DNA from: Verrucomicrobiota bacterium
GTDB lineage: Bacteria; Verrucomicrobiota; Verrucomicrobiia; Limisphaerales; UBA1096
NCBI GenBank assembly: GCA_015658765.1
Contig: DQOE01000400.1
Coordinates: forward strand, 1 to 17,623
Direction: 5' to 3'
Length of the DNA: 17,623 bases
Part shown: piece after piece, positions 7,544-15,921 of the stretch
Layout: each line of letters opens with the position of its first letter
How positions within the stretch are numbered: position 1 is the first letter of the stretch
The notes under the pieces: generated by a model
Database searches by the model: none
Seen by the model: the letters and a program-made list of their open reading frames with translations, nothing else
What the model was told of the DNA's origin: nothing
Program-made: the position numbers and the translations under genes

Positions 7544-7654
7544 GGTACAACACCGCTAGATCAGGCCATCAATTCCAAAAATACCGCAACCGCCGACCTC
7601 CTCCGCAAACACGGCGGCAAGACGGGTGAAGAATTGACAGCTGAAGGAAAATGA
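7544..7654 (+). pseudogene. 3' remnant of an ankyrin-repeat gene
   Basis: In frame from 7544 the DNA encodes GTTPLDQAIN, then about ten residues, then DLLRKHGGKTGEELTAEGK and a stop. This is the last ankyrin helix pair and the conserved tail of this lineage's secreted ankyrin proteins. There is no start: the frame meets a TAA at 7529, and nothing ankyrin-like lies further upstream. The 41 bases at 7595-7635 are identical to 15920-15960. The remnant's stop overlaps (ATGA) the start of the next truncated gene, as in a tandem array. Confidence 0.8.
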
Positions 7655-7764
7655 AGCACATACTAATCACAACAATCGCAGCCGTGGTGCTGGTGGGGTG
7701 TGGGGAGGTCATTTTTGTCCAGCTCAAAACTCCAGCGTTCGTTTTCAACAACTTGCACCAGTAA
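7651..7764 (+). pseudogene. 5' remnant of a second ankyrin-family gene (signal peptide only)
   Basis: An ATG overlapping the previous stop opens a 37-codon frame whose first 17 residues are MKHILITTIAAVVLVGC, a lipoprotein-type signal peptide. The DNA closely matches the start of the intact ankyrin gene at 15040. After Gly-Cys-Gly-Glu the similarity ends, and the frame runs through unrelated sequence to a TAA. No ankyrin repeat follows; the sulfatase operon begins about 50 bases later. A very short functional lipoprotein is possible but less likely than a truncated gene. Confidence 0.65.
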
Positions 7765-7778
7765 AGAAAAAAGCCCTG

Positions 7779-7807
7779 ATGACAAGAGGAACCCGATAAG
7801 TTATAAC
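7779..7807 (+). promoter_or_regulatory. Putative promoter of the sulfatase operon
   Basis: ATGACA at 7779-7784 and TATAAC at 7802-7807 are 17 bases apart, each matching the sigma70 consensus in five of six positions. The -10 box lies within the palindrome AAGTTATAACTT (7798-7809). Transcription would start near 7814, only about three bases before the sulfatase ATG. Confidence 0.4.
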
Positions 7808-7816
7808 TTGCCTTTC

Positions 7817-9340
7817 ATGAAACGGGCCCTCTCGCTCTCCTTGGCTTTGCTGCCCGCGTTGTTGACTGCGTCTCCTGTTCCCGACTCGCAGAAGGCCCCA
7901 CACAGGCTCAACGTCTTGATGATCTTCGTGGATGATCTGCGGCCTGCGTTGGGCTGTTATGGCGACAATCTCGTGAAGTCGCCGAATATCGACCGCTTTG
8001 CCACGACCGCAAGGTTGTTCCGCCGCGCGTATTGCCATCAGTCGGTATGCGGTCCGTCGCGGGCGTCGATTCTGACCGGGCGACTGCCGGACAACACCGG
8101 TGTGTGGCACAATCGCAACCGGTTTCGCGACGTGCATCCCGATCTGGTCACGCTGCCGCAGCTGTTCAAGAACCACGGCTGGCATACGCAGGCGCTAGGC
8201 AAGGTTTTCAGCGGCAATGAGCGTGAGCTGGATCCGGCGTCGTGGTCGGCGTCCGAGATTCTGAGAAAGGAAGACTGGCCAAACTACATTTTGCGCAGCG
8301 GCGGCGGCAGGAAGAAAGGAGCGCCGTTGGAGAAGGCCGATGTGCCTGACGAGAGTTATGCGGACGGCAAGCTCGCCAGTCTGGCCATCGAGACGCTTGC
8401 GGAACTGAACCGACAGTCGCGACCGTTCTTCCTGGCAGTCGGCTTCTTCAAGCCGCACCTACCCTTTAACGCGCCGAAGAAATACTGGGACCTATACGAT
8501 CCCGCCACGTTTGCGGTGGAGGGACAGCCGAAACGCACGCGCGGCGCGCCGCCGGTGGCGTATCCCGACCATCTCGAATTAGGGGGCTACCAGGGCGTGC
8601 CTGAAGACGAGGATGTTTCACCGGAACTGGCGCGGGAGTTGCGGCACGGCTATTACGCCTGCGTCAGCTACGTGGATGCCCAGATAGGCCGCTTGCTGCG
8701 CGCCCTGAATACGCAGAGCCTGGAGGACAACACCATCGTCGTGCTGCTGGGTGACCACGGATACTCGCTGGGCGAAGCAGATCATTGGTGCAAGGACACG
8801 AACTTCGAACTGGACACGAGAACTCCGCTGATCATCCGCGCGCCAGGCATGAAGCAACCGGGTGTCGCGACGGAGGCGCTCACGGAATACGTCGATCTCT
8901 ACCCCACCCTTGCAGAGCTCGCGCAACTCACTCCTCCATCGAGCCTCGACGGCGGTAGCCTTGCGCACCTGCTGGACGATCCGTCCGCCAAAGGACACGA
9001 CATTGTATTGAGCCAATTCTCCCGGCCTTTCACCCGGGGTAACCCGGAGATCATGGGCTATTCAATCCGCACGGACACGCATCGCTACACCCGCTGGATC
9101 GAGTGGGTCACGAGCAAGGTGCTCGCGGAGGAACTCTACGATTACACGGCTGGCGCAAGCGCGAGCGTGCAGGGGGAATATCTCATCGAACGCAGGAACG
9201 TGGTGAGCGAGCCTTCCTATGCGGCTAAGCGGGACTGGCTGGGCGGAAAGATGGATGAAATCATCGCCGCGCGGTTGAAACCGGTGACGCTTGATGTCCC
9301 GGCAAAGAAGTCCCAAAAGCAAACGATTCAGCGACCATGA
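7817..9340 (+). CDS. Secreted sulfatase, iduronate-2-sulfatase-like
   Basis: The 507-residue product is a type I (formylglycine) sulfatase that cleaves sulfate esters, probably from a sulfated glycan outside the cytoplasm. Residues 1-19 form a Sec signal peptide. Calcium ligands Asp39-Asp40 lie in FVDDLRP. The formylglycine motif CGPSRASILTG starts at Cys78. The second metal and sulfate site includes GDHGYSLGE (Asp313, His314) and Lys326. The VDDLRP-ALGCYGD and LGE features resemble iduronate-2-sulfatase, but the substrate cannot be fixed from sequence. The start is the only in-frame ATG that gives a signal peptide; there is no nearby Shine-Dalgarno. It is the first gene of a five-gene operon, and its stop overlaps the next start (ATGA). 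A separate formylglycine-generating enzyme must be supplied from elsewhere in the genome. Confidence 0.94.
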   Translation: MKRALSLSLALLPALLTASPVPDSQKAPHRLNVLMIFVDDLRPALGCYGDNLVKSPNIDRFATTARLFRRAYCHQSVCGPSRASILTGRLPDNTGVWHNRNRFRDVHPDLVTLPQLFKNHGWHTQALGKVFSGNERELDPASWSASEILRKEDWPNYILRSGGGRKKGAPLEKADVPDESYADGKLASLAIETLAELNRQSRPFFLAVGFFKPHLPFNAPKKYWDLYDPATFAVEGQPKRTRGAPPVAYPDHLELGGYQGVPEDEDVSPELARELRHGYYACVSYVDAQIGRLLRALNTQSLEDNTIVVLLGDHGYSLGEADHWCKDTNFELDTRTPLIIRAPGMKQPGVATEALTEYVDLYPTLAELAQLTPPSSLDGGSLAHLLDDPSAKGHDIVLSQFSRPFTRGNPEIMGYSIRTDTHRYTRWIEWVTSKVLAEELYDYTAGASASVQGEYLIERRNVVSEPSYAAKRDWLGGKMDEIIAARLKPVTLDVPAKKSQKQTIQRP

Positions 9341-10872
9341 CCGCCCCGCTCCGGCAACACCTGCTCTTTCTCACCACTTTTATTGCCTGCGGCGTCTTGT
9401 CCGCCGCGCCGCCGAATATCCTGCTCATCGTCTCTGAGGACAACGGACCGGAACTTGGCTGCTACGGCGATCCGTACGCGCGTACGCCGAATCTCGACCG
9501 GCTCGCAGCCGAAGGCATCCGCTTCAACCGTGCATTCGTGCCGCAGGCGGGCTGCAGCCAGAGCCGCGCGAGCTTTCTCACCGGGCTGTATCCGCACCAA
9601 CACGGGCAGATCGGCCTTGCGACGTGGAATTTCCGCCTCTACCGCAAAGACATCCCCAACCTGCCGCGCAGTCTCAAGGCCATCGGCTATCGGACCGGTT
9701 TGATCGGCAAGCTGCACATCAATCCCGCGTCGGCGTTCCCCTTCGATTTTCACGAAATCGCGGGCGCGAACTTCTCCCGCAAGAACCTCTCCGATTACGC
9801 GAAACATGCCGCAACATTCATCAACACCGGCAAGACGCCGTTCTTTCTCAGCATCAACTTCCCCGATGCACACGACCCGTGGCTGCGTCAGGCCGGCGGC
9901 CTTCCCAAACGCCCGCAGACCGGCGCGGAGGTGAAGGCCATGCCCTACATGGGCATCGATCCGCCCGCCATGCGTGAGATGATCGCCGACTACTACAACA
10001 GCCTGAGCCGGCTGGACACGCTGGTGGGCGATCTGCTGGCGGTGTTGCAGCGATCTGGCAAGGAGGAAAACACGATTGTCGTCTACCTTGGCGATCACGG
10101 CGCGGACATGCTGCGTGGCAAGCGCACCTGCTACGAAGGTGGCGTTCGCATCCCCTTGTTGCTGCGCTGGCTCGGCCGCGTGAAACCGCAGACGCGCGAG
10201 GAACTCGTTTCCACCATCGACCTGATGCCCTCCCTGCTTGCCGCGGCGGAGGCCCCTCCCGTGCCCGGTCTGCCGGGGCGCGCGTTGCAACCACTCTTCG
10301 ACCGCGGTCCCGTCGCGTGGCGCACGGATCTGTTCACCGAGTATCACACGCACGGCGCGGGAAACTACTTCCCGCAACGCGCCGTGCGCAACAACCGCTT
10401 CAAACTCATCGAAAACCTCCTGTCCGGGGACGCCCACCCCGACTACGAAGCCACGCTCTCCAAGATCGTCGGGGAAGCCAAGCTCAGCGCCCCGACGGAC
10501 ACACTCGATCCTCACGCCGCCATCGCCGCGGCCTCGCCCGAGGTGCGCGAGGCCTACGCGCGAATGCACCGGCCGCCGCGCTACGAACTCTACGATCTGA
10601 AGGCCGATCCCTACGAGTTCCGCAACCTTGCTGGCGAGCCGAGGCACGCGAAAATCTTGAAGAAATTGCAACAACAGCTTGCCTTCTGGCGCGCGCAAAC
10701 CAACGATCCGCTCCTGAAAGATGAAAACCTCCTCCGCCTCAAGGCAGAGATCCGTTCCGTGAAGAACAAGAAGACCGCCAAGAGCCGTCCATGGGGCTAT
10801 CCCGATTATTTCTTCGGACGCGAACCCGCCCCCGCGCCGCCGGCCAAAAAGAAGAACACGAAGAAGACGTGA
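9337..10872 (+). CDS. Secreted sulfatase, heparan N-sulfatase (sulfamidase)-like
   Basis: The 511-residue product has a signal peptide (residues 1-23, cleavage near LSAA), metal ligands in SEDNGPELGCYGD (Glu34, Asp35), and the active-site motif GCSQSRASFLTG with Cys73. The SEDN start is typical of N-sulfoglucosamine sulfohydrolase-like enzymes, which remove N-linked or O-linked sulfate from glucosamine. The usual C-x-P-S-R is C-S-Q-S-R here, with glutamine in place of proline. GDHGADM and RGKRTCYEGG supply the later active-site residues. The C-terminus ends in a lysine- and proline-rich tail of about 30 residues. The ATG overlaps the previous stop, indicating translational coupling, and the next gene starts 17 bases downstream. 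Confidence 0.92.
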   Translation: MTAPLRQHLLFLTTFIACGVLSAAPPNILLIVSEDNGPELGCYGDPYARTPNLDRLAAEGIRFNRAFVPQAGCSQSRASFLTGLYPHQHGQIGLATWNFRLYRKDIPNLPRSLKAIGYRTGLIGKLHINPASAFPFDFHEIAGANFSRKNLSDYAKHAATFINTGKTPFFLSINFPDAHDPWLRQAGGLPKRPQTGAEVKAMPYMGIDPPAMREMIADYYNSLSRLDTLVGDLLAVLQRSGKEENTIVVYLGDHGADMLRGKRTCYEGGVRIPLLLRWLGRVKPQTREELVSTIDLMPSLLAAAEAPPVPGLPGRALQPLFDRGPVAWRTDLFTEYHTHGAGNYFPQRAVRNNRFKLIENLLSGDAHPDYEATLSKIVGEAKLSAPTDTLDPHAAIAAASPEVREAYARMHRPPRYELYDLKADPYEFRNLAGEPRHAKILKKLQQQLAFWRAQTNDPLLKDENLLRLKAEIRSVKNKKTAKSRPWGYPDYFFGREPAPAPPAKKKNTKKT

Positions 10873-10889
10873 TCAATTCGCACATCTCG

Positions 10890-12350
10890 ATGAAACGAAT
10901 CCATCTCTTGGCGCTCGCATTCCTCTGCCTTTCCGGCGGTCAGGCTTCCCAAGCCGCCGACAGGCCCAACGTCCTCATGATCATCGTGGACGACATGAAC
11001 GATTGGGTCGGATGTCTCGGCGGCCACCCCGACGTGAAGACGCCGCACATCGACCGGCTGGCGAAGCGCGGGACGCTGTTCACCAACGCGCACGTCGCCG
11101 CGCCGGTCTGCAATCCCTCGCGCGTGGCCACGATGACCGGGCGACTTCCATCCTCGACTGGCGTTTATGACAACCGCCCCGTCTGGCACGAGGCGATGCG
11201 CGGTGTGACTTCCATCCCGCGGCATTTCAAGGTCAACGGCTACCGCGTGGTCGGTGGCGGCAAGGTGAATCATCACATGCCAGGCTTCAATCGGCGCTCA
11301 GACTGGCATGAATACTTCGACCAAGTGTTCGACAACCATTATCAGGACCAGCTCGCGCGCGGGCTGGACGTCACCGGTTTTCAATGGCCGAAGGGCTTTC
11401 CGTTAAACCGGCTTCCGGCCGTTAAGTCCTTCAGCAGGCCGCCGAAGAATGCGAAGGAGTTCGACTGGGGAGCGTGGGACAAAATGGATCGCGAGATGGG
11501 CGATGGGCAGATGGTCGAATGGGCTGCGAAATTCCTCGCGCACCCGCCCGAGAAGCCGTTTTTCCTCGCCGCCGGCATCTACCGCCCGCATTTGCCGTTT
11601 TACGCCCCGCGGAAATATTTTGAGATGTATCCACCGGACAAAATCACGCTTCCTCCAACGAAGGCCGACGACCTCGATGATCTTCCGGAGGCGGGGAAGG
11701 AAATGGCCGCGGTTCGCCGCGGCGACTACGAACTGGTCATGAAGTCCGGCAAATATCGCGAACTCCTACAGGCTTACCTTGCGAGCGTCAGTTTCGGCGA
11801 CGCGCTCGTTGGCCGCCTGCTGGACGCGCTCGATGCCAGCCCGGCTGCGAAGAACACGATCATCGTATTCTGGTCCGACCACGGCTGGCACCTCGGTGAG
11901 AAGCGGCATCTGCACAAATTCACGCTCTGGGAGCGGTCCACGCGCATTCCGTTCATCGTCGTCGCGCCCGGCGTCACCCACCCCGGAACTCGCAGCGGGA
12001 AACCCGTCGGCACCATCGACATTTTCCCGACGCTCAACGAACTCTGTGACCTGCCCTCGGTCGACGGTCTCGACGGTGCCAGTCTCATGCCGATGCTGCG
12101 CAATCCCGCGCTTGACAGGAAACGCCCCGCCCTCATCACGCACGGCCAAGGCAACCACGCCCTGCGCACTGAACGCTGGCGCTACATTCGCTATACCAAC
12201 GGTGACGAGGAACTTTATGATCACGCCAGGGATCCGAACGAATGGACGAACCTCGCCAACAAGCCGGAGTTGGCCTCGGTCAAGTCAGAGCTAACTAAGT
12301 GGCTGCCGAATACGGACGCCGTGCCGTTGAAGAGAAAGAAGAAGCAATGA
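10890..12350 (+). CDS. Secreted sulfatase, iduronate-2-sulfatase/choline-sulfatase-like
   Basis: The 486-residue product has a signal peptide (residues 1-23, ending SQAAD), metal ligands Asp34-Asp35 in IIVDDMNDWVG, and the formylglycine motif CNPSRVATMTG with Cys74. The later active-site segment is SDHGWHLGEKRHLHKFTLWE. It resembles the first sulfatase of the operon in fold markers (RPHLPFYAP, DHGWHLGE) but is clearly diverged, so it probably has a different specificity. The start at MKRIHLL is chosen because it begins the signal peptide; a longer in-frame opening would run back into the preceding gene. It ends in a basic KRKKKQ tail and overlaps the next start (ATGA). Confidence 0.94.
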   Translation: MKRIHLLALAFLCLSGGQASQAADRPNVLMIIVDDMNDWVGCLGGHPDVKTPHIDRLAKRGTLFTNAHVAAPVCNPSRVATMTGRLPSSTGVYDNRPVWHEAMRGVTSIPRHFKVNGYRVVGGGKVNHHMPGFNRRSDWHEYFDQVFDNHYQDQLARGLDVTGFQWPKGFPLNRLPAVKSFSRPPKNAKEFDWGAWDKMDREMGDGQMVEWAAKFLAHPPEKPFFLAAGIYRPHLPFYAPRKYFEMYPPDKITLPPTKADDLDDLPEAGKEMAAVRRGDYELVMKSGKYRELLQAYLASVSFGDALVGRLLDALDASPAAKNTIIVFWSDHGWHLGEKRHLHKFTLWERSTRIPFIVVAPGVTHPGTRSGKPVGTIDIFPTLNELCDLPSVDGLDGASLMPMLRNPALDRKRPALITHGQGNHALRTERWRYIRYTNGDEELYDHARDPNEWTNLANKPELASVKSELTKWLPNTDAVPLKRKKKQ

Positions 12351-13516
12351 AACATATCCTCCCCACCGCTATCCTGCTGGGTTGCGGAATCGCCCAGGCG
12401 CAGGATTTCGATCATAAAGGTGACGTCACCGATCTGCGCGTGGTGCGGCGCGTTGAGCAGCATCCACAAGCCTGGCGCGTCTGGCAACCGGTCATCATCA
12501 AGGGCGACAAGAAGAAGCAACTACTCGTCGCCTTCGGCGCGATGAGGAATGGTAAGAAAGACATGGGCGACATCTTTGTCACTCTTTCAAAGGATGACGG
12601 CGACACCTGGGAGGAGCCTGTCGCGGTTTTCGATCATACCAGCCGGCAAGGGGACATTCAGTTTGCCTACGCAAACCCCGTTCTCTATCGCGCGCCGGAT
12701 CAGGCCGTCATCTGGTGCTTCGCCATGCGCTGCTCGATCGCCCAACGTAACAGCGAAGAATCGCAGCTCGCCGCCGTGTTTACTGCGGATGGCGGACGCT
12801 CTTGGACGCCGGTCGAGATGGCCATGCACTACACTGGGCCGCTAATTCTCAACGCGGGCATCGTGCGGACGTGGATCAAGGGAAAGAAACGCTTCCTCCT
12901 GCCCGCGCATCGCAACACGCTGGCTGCCGATCCGCGTGGATCCCGCGACCACTTCATTCTCAGCAGCACCAGTCTGCTGGAATGGAAACTGGAAGCCTTC
13001 ATCCCGCAACCCACCAACGCCCGCGTGTTTCTACACGAAGGAAACATTGGCAACGGCGACCGCGATGGCGAACTGAAGATCGTCATGCGCACCGCCAACT
13101 ATGACGAGACCGGTCTCACCACCGATCCGCCGCGCGCGTATTCCAGCGTCAGCAAGGACGGCGGGCATACCTGGAGCGTCGCGCAGCCTGAGCCCGACCT
13201 GCACAACGCAAAGGCCAAAGGCTTCTTTTCCCACATGCGGAATGGTGGGCACATCTACGTCTACAATGACGGCCCCGCCCAACGCAACAAGGCGCCCGGC
13301 TTTCCTCATGGCGGGCGGACATCGCTGCGCTACAAGATCAAGCCGCCCGGAGGCGAGTGGAGCGAGGAAAAGACCTTTTACCTCGCCGGCATCAAAAACT
13401 CGTATCCTACGCTGATCGAAACGGCACCTGACGACTTCCGCTGCGTCTGGGACAGCGGCACGGCGGACAAACCGCGCACGCACATCCACTTCGGCAAACT
13501 CAAGATCCAGCCATGA
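12347..13516 (+). CDS. Secreted BNR/Asp-box repeat protein, sialidase superfamily
   Basis: The 389-residue product is a predicted six-bladed beta-propeller of the sialidase superfamily. Three Asp boxes (S/T-x-D-x-G-x-T/S-W) are visible: SKDDGDTW (81-88), TADGGRSW (146-153) and SKDGGHTW (269-276). The N-terminus is a signal peptide; LLGC at residues 10-13 could be a lipobox, or cleavage could follow AQA at about residue 18. Such proteins may be exo-sialidases or other glycosidases; I could not assign the arginine triad and catalytic tyrosine, so a sialic-acid substrate is not established. It lies between two sulfatases with ATGA overlaps on both sides, which implies shared expression and work on the same sulfated polymer. 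A purine-rich AGAAAGAAG precedes the ATG. Confidence 0.88.
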   Translation: MKHILPTAILLGCGIAQAQDFDHKGDVTDLRVVRRVEQHPQAWRVWQPVIIKGDKKKQLLVAFGAMRNGKKDMGDIFVTLSKDDGDTWEEPVAVFDHTSRQGDIQFAYANPVLYRAPDQAVIWCFAMRCSIAQRNSEESQLAAVFTADGGRSWTPVEMAMHYTGPLILNAGIVRTWIKGKKRFLLPAHRNTLAADPRGSRDHFILSSTSLLEWKLEAFIPQPTNARVFLHEGNIGNGDRDGELKIVMRTANYDETGLTTDPPRAYSSVSKDGGHTWSVAQPEPDLHNAKAKGFFSHMRNGGHIYVYNDGPAQRNKAPGFPHGGRTSLRYKIKPPGGEWSEEKTFYLAGIKNSYPTLIETAPDDFRCVWDSGTADKPRTHIHFGKLKIQP

Positions 13517-14961
13517 ATCACGCGCTCTTATTCTTTCAAGTATTTCTCCTGGCATCGTCGGTCTCGCTCCACGCCGCCAACGCTTCAAAGCCTGCCGGCA
13601 AGCTCAACATCGTCCTCTTCCTGATTGACGACCTGGGCTGGATGGATGTCGGCTGCAACGGCAGCAAGTTCTACCAGACACCGAACATCGACCGACTGGC
13701 TCGCGAAGGCGCCCGGTTTACCGACGCCTATGCGGCCTGCGCCGTCTGCTCCCCCACCCGGGCGGCGATTCTAACCGGAAAGTATCCGGCCCGGCTGCTG
13801 CTCACCGACTGGCTGCCCTCGGGCCGGTGGAATCCCAAGGCGCGGTTGAGGGAGGGGCGATTTCTGCGCGCGCTACCACTGGAGGAGTTCACCCTGGCTG
13901 AGGCCCTGCGCGAAGCCGGCTACCGCACCGCCAGCATTGGCAAATGGCACTTGGGCGGCGAGCCGTTCTCGCTGCCGGAGCATCACGGTTTCGATGTCAA
14001 CGTCGCCGGCAACACGCACGGCGCGCCGGGCAACTACTTCTTCCCCTACGACGGCGACTGGGAGATTCCCACCACAGGGAAGCGCGCGAAGTGGAACGTT
14101 CTGCCCGATGGAGAACCGGGTGAATACCTGACCGACCGGCTGACCGATGAGGCGGTGAAGTTCATCCGCGAAAGCCGCGAGCGCCCGTTTTTCCTCTACT
14201 TCCCGCACTACGGCGTTCACACGCCGCTCCAGGCCAAGGAAGAAATGGTCGCCCGCTACGAGAAGGTTCCCGAGGATCGGCGCCAGGGCGAACCGGTGTA
14301 CGCAGCCATGGTTGAGAGCATCGACCAAAGCGTGGGGCGGGTGCTGGTGACGCTCAGGGAACTCTCGTTGGAACAAAACACGCTGGTCATCTTCACGTCA
14401 GACAACGGCGGCTTCTACAAGGCCACCAGCAACGCCCCGCTTCGGGCGAACAAGGGCGCCTACTACGAAGGCGGCATCCGCGTGCCGTTGATCGTCAAGT
14501 GGCCCGGCGTGACCCGACCGGCCGCCGTCATCGGCGAACCGGTAACCAGCACCGACCTCTACCCCACCTGCCTGGCCGCCGCCGGACAACCCCAGCGCCC
14601 CCATCAACATCGTGACGGCCTCAACCTGCTGCCCTTGTTCCGGAACGGAGGCTCGCTCGAGCGCGAGTCGGTCTTCTGGCACTTCCCGCACTACAACCGC
14701 CACCCCTCGAGCGTTCCTTCCAGCGTCATTCGCAAAGGCCGGTGGAAGCTGATCGAAACCTTCGACCCCGAAGGAGTGGAACTCTACAACCTTGAGCACG
14801 ACCTGGGAGAATCCCGAAACCTCGCCGCCGAACGGCCCAACCTGACAAACGAACTACGTCGGGAGCTTCAGACGTGGCGGCGGGAGGTCGGCGCTGAGAT
14901 GATGCGTCCCAATCCCAACCATGACTCGGTCGTGAAGATTCAGAGGAAAGGCAACAGGTAA
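13513..14961 (+). CDS. Secreted sulfatase, arylsulfatase A-like
   Basis: The 482-residue product has a signal peptide (residues 1-22), metal ligands Asp39-Asp40 in FLIDDLGWMDVGCNG, and the formylglycine motif CSPTRAAILTG with Cys79. IGKWHLGG and TSDNGG, then NKGAYYEGGIRVP, supply the remaining conserved lysine, histidine, aspartate and asparagine residues of the arylsulfatase A/N-acetylgalactosamine-sulfatase type. It is the most arylsulfatase-like of the four enzymes in this operon. It is the last gene of the operon and overlaps the BNR gene by ATGA. No clear terminator is visible in the 78 bases before the ankyrin gene. Confidence 0.94.
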   Translation: MNHALLFFQVFLLASSVSLHAANASKPAGKLNIVLFLIDDLGWMDVGCNGSKFYQTPNIDRLAREGARFTDAYAACAVCSPTRAAILTGKYPARLLLTDWLPSGRWNPKARLREGRFLRALPLEEFTLAEALREAGYRTASIGKWHLGGEPFSLPEHHGFDVNVAGNTHGAPGNYFFPYDGDWEIPTTGKRAKWNVLPDGEPGEYLTDRLTDEAVKFIRESRERPFFLYFPHYGVHTPLQAKEEMVARYEKVPEDRRQGEPVYAAMVESIDQSVGRVLVTLRELSLEQNTLVIFTSDNGGFYKATSNAPLRANKGAYYEGGIRVPLIVKWPGVTRPAAVIGEPVTSTDLYPTCLAAAGQPQRPHQHRDGLNLLPLFRNGGSLERESVFWHFPHYNRHPSSVPSSVIRKGRWKLIETFDPEGVELYNLEHDLGESRNLAAERPNLTNELRRELQTWRREVGAEMMRPNPNHDSVVKIQRKGNR

Positions 14962-15039
14962 GATCGCCTGACTGACAGAGGACAGTCCAACTTCCGGCCC
15001 CGTACTGGTTACAACATTTTCAGGAACTCTTCACGGCCC

Positions 15040-15921
15040 ATGAAACACCTCCTACTCACAACAATCGCAGCCGTGCTTCTGGTGGGGACTGCCTTTGCCG
15101 ATCCGATTCACGATGCTGCCAGAAACGGTGACTTGGTAGGTGTCCAAGCGGAATTGGACAAAGGCGTGGATGTGAATGCGAAACGTGAGGGCGGATCGAC
15201 TCCTTTGCATGGTGCGGCTGAAGGAGGCCACAAGGAAATCGTCGAGTTGTTGATTGTTGCAGGTGCGGATTTGCATGCAAGGACTGTTCCCATGTTGGGA
15301 GGTGGAGGATGGACGCCTTTGCATTCGGCAGCCAGGCAAGGTCACAGGGAAATCGTCGAACTACTTATTGCTAATGGCACCGATGTGAATTCAAGGGATT
15401 CTACAGGCAAGTCCAGTTTGCATGATGCGGCCCTTGAAGGTCACAAGGAAATCGTCGAATTGCTTATAATCAAAGGCGCGGATTTGAATGCTGAGAGTGG
15501 ATATTACGGGACTCCATTGCATGTGGCGGCCGGTATAGGCCACAAGGAAATCGTTGAGTTGCTGATCGCGAATGGCGCGGATGTGAATGTAAAAGATGGT
15601 TTTGGACGAACTCCGCTAGATGCTGCCGAATTGGTATATGAATGGGACTCGACTGAGGCCAAAGCCGCAAAAAAGAATATTGCTGATGTCATCCGCAAAC
15701 ATCAATTGATACCCCGTTTGACCTACAGCAGGGAACTGTCTGGTTTTAGTTTTACTGCCAAGGATGCGAAAACCTATGTAGTCGAGGTGACGCAAGACTT
15801 CAAGCAGTGGGGTGAGTTGGAAACAATCGAGGGAACCGGCAAACAGGTTAAGTTCATCGACCCAAGACAGCCGAAGATGCCGTTCAAACGAAACTTCTAC
15901 CGGATCAAAGTGGTCGAGTGA
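15040..15921 (+). CDS. Secreted ankyrin-repeat protein with a non-ankyrin C-terminal module
   Basis: The 293-residue product has a Sec signal peptide (residues 1-20, cut near AFA-DP) and about six ankyrin repeats from DPIHDAARNG to about residue 225; the four central ones share HKEIVELLI-type helices. The second repeat carries a five-residue glycine-rich insertion. The last 65 residues begin TYSRELSGFSFTAKDAK and end FYRIKVVE; they are beta-rich by appearance and look like a separate module. Ankyrin repeats bind proteins, and the target here, in the periplasm or outside the cell, is unknown. AGGAAC lies about 13 bases before the ATG. The gene follows the sulfatases after 78 bases, and a leftover ankyrin tail begins at its stop codon. 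Confidence 0.88.
   Translation: MKHLLLTTIAAVLLVGTAFADPIHDAARNGDLVGVQAELDKGVDVNAKREGGSTPLHGAAEGGHKEIVELLIVAGADLHARTVPMLGGGGWTPLHSAARQGHREIVELLIANGTDVNSRDSTGKSSLHDAALEGHKEIVELLIIKGADLNAESGYYGTPLHVAAGIGHKEIVELLIANGADVNVKDGFGRTPLDAAELVYEWDSTEAKAAKKNIADVIRKHQLIPRLTYSRELSGFSFTAKDAKTYVVEVTQDFKQWGELETIEGTGKQVKFIDPRQPKMPFKRNFYRIKVVE
15226..15567 (+). repeat. Tandem ankyrin-coding DNA repeat, 99-base period
   Basis: The segment GG(C/T)CACA(A/G)GGAAATCGT(C/T)GA begins at 15226, 15340, 15439 and 15538. The spacings are 114, 99 and 99 bases, or 38, 33 and 33 codons. Conservation at the DNA level, including wobble positions, suggests recent repeat expansion or gene conversion. Confidence 0.85.

Noticed and set aside
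7411..7629. A 72-codon plus-strand frame
   Set aside because: Its end overlaps the ankyrin tail in the wrong frame (Arg/Pro-rich reading of the DLLRKHGGK codons), so it is a shadow.
9328..10698. A 456-codon open frame on the minus strand
   Set aside because: It lies antisense to the second sulfatase, has low-complexity Arg/Ala/Gly-rich sequence and no recognisable domain; the sulfatase frame is clearly the real one.
15226..15567. CRISPR-like regular repeats
   Set aside because: The repeats are in-frame ankyrin codons with a 33-codon period and conserved protein sequence between them, not spacers.
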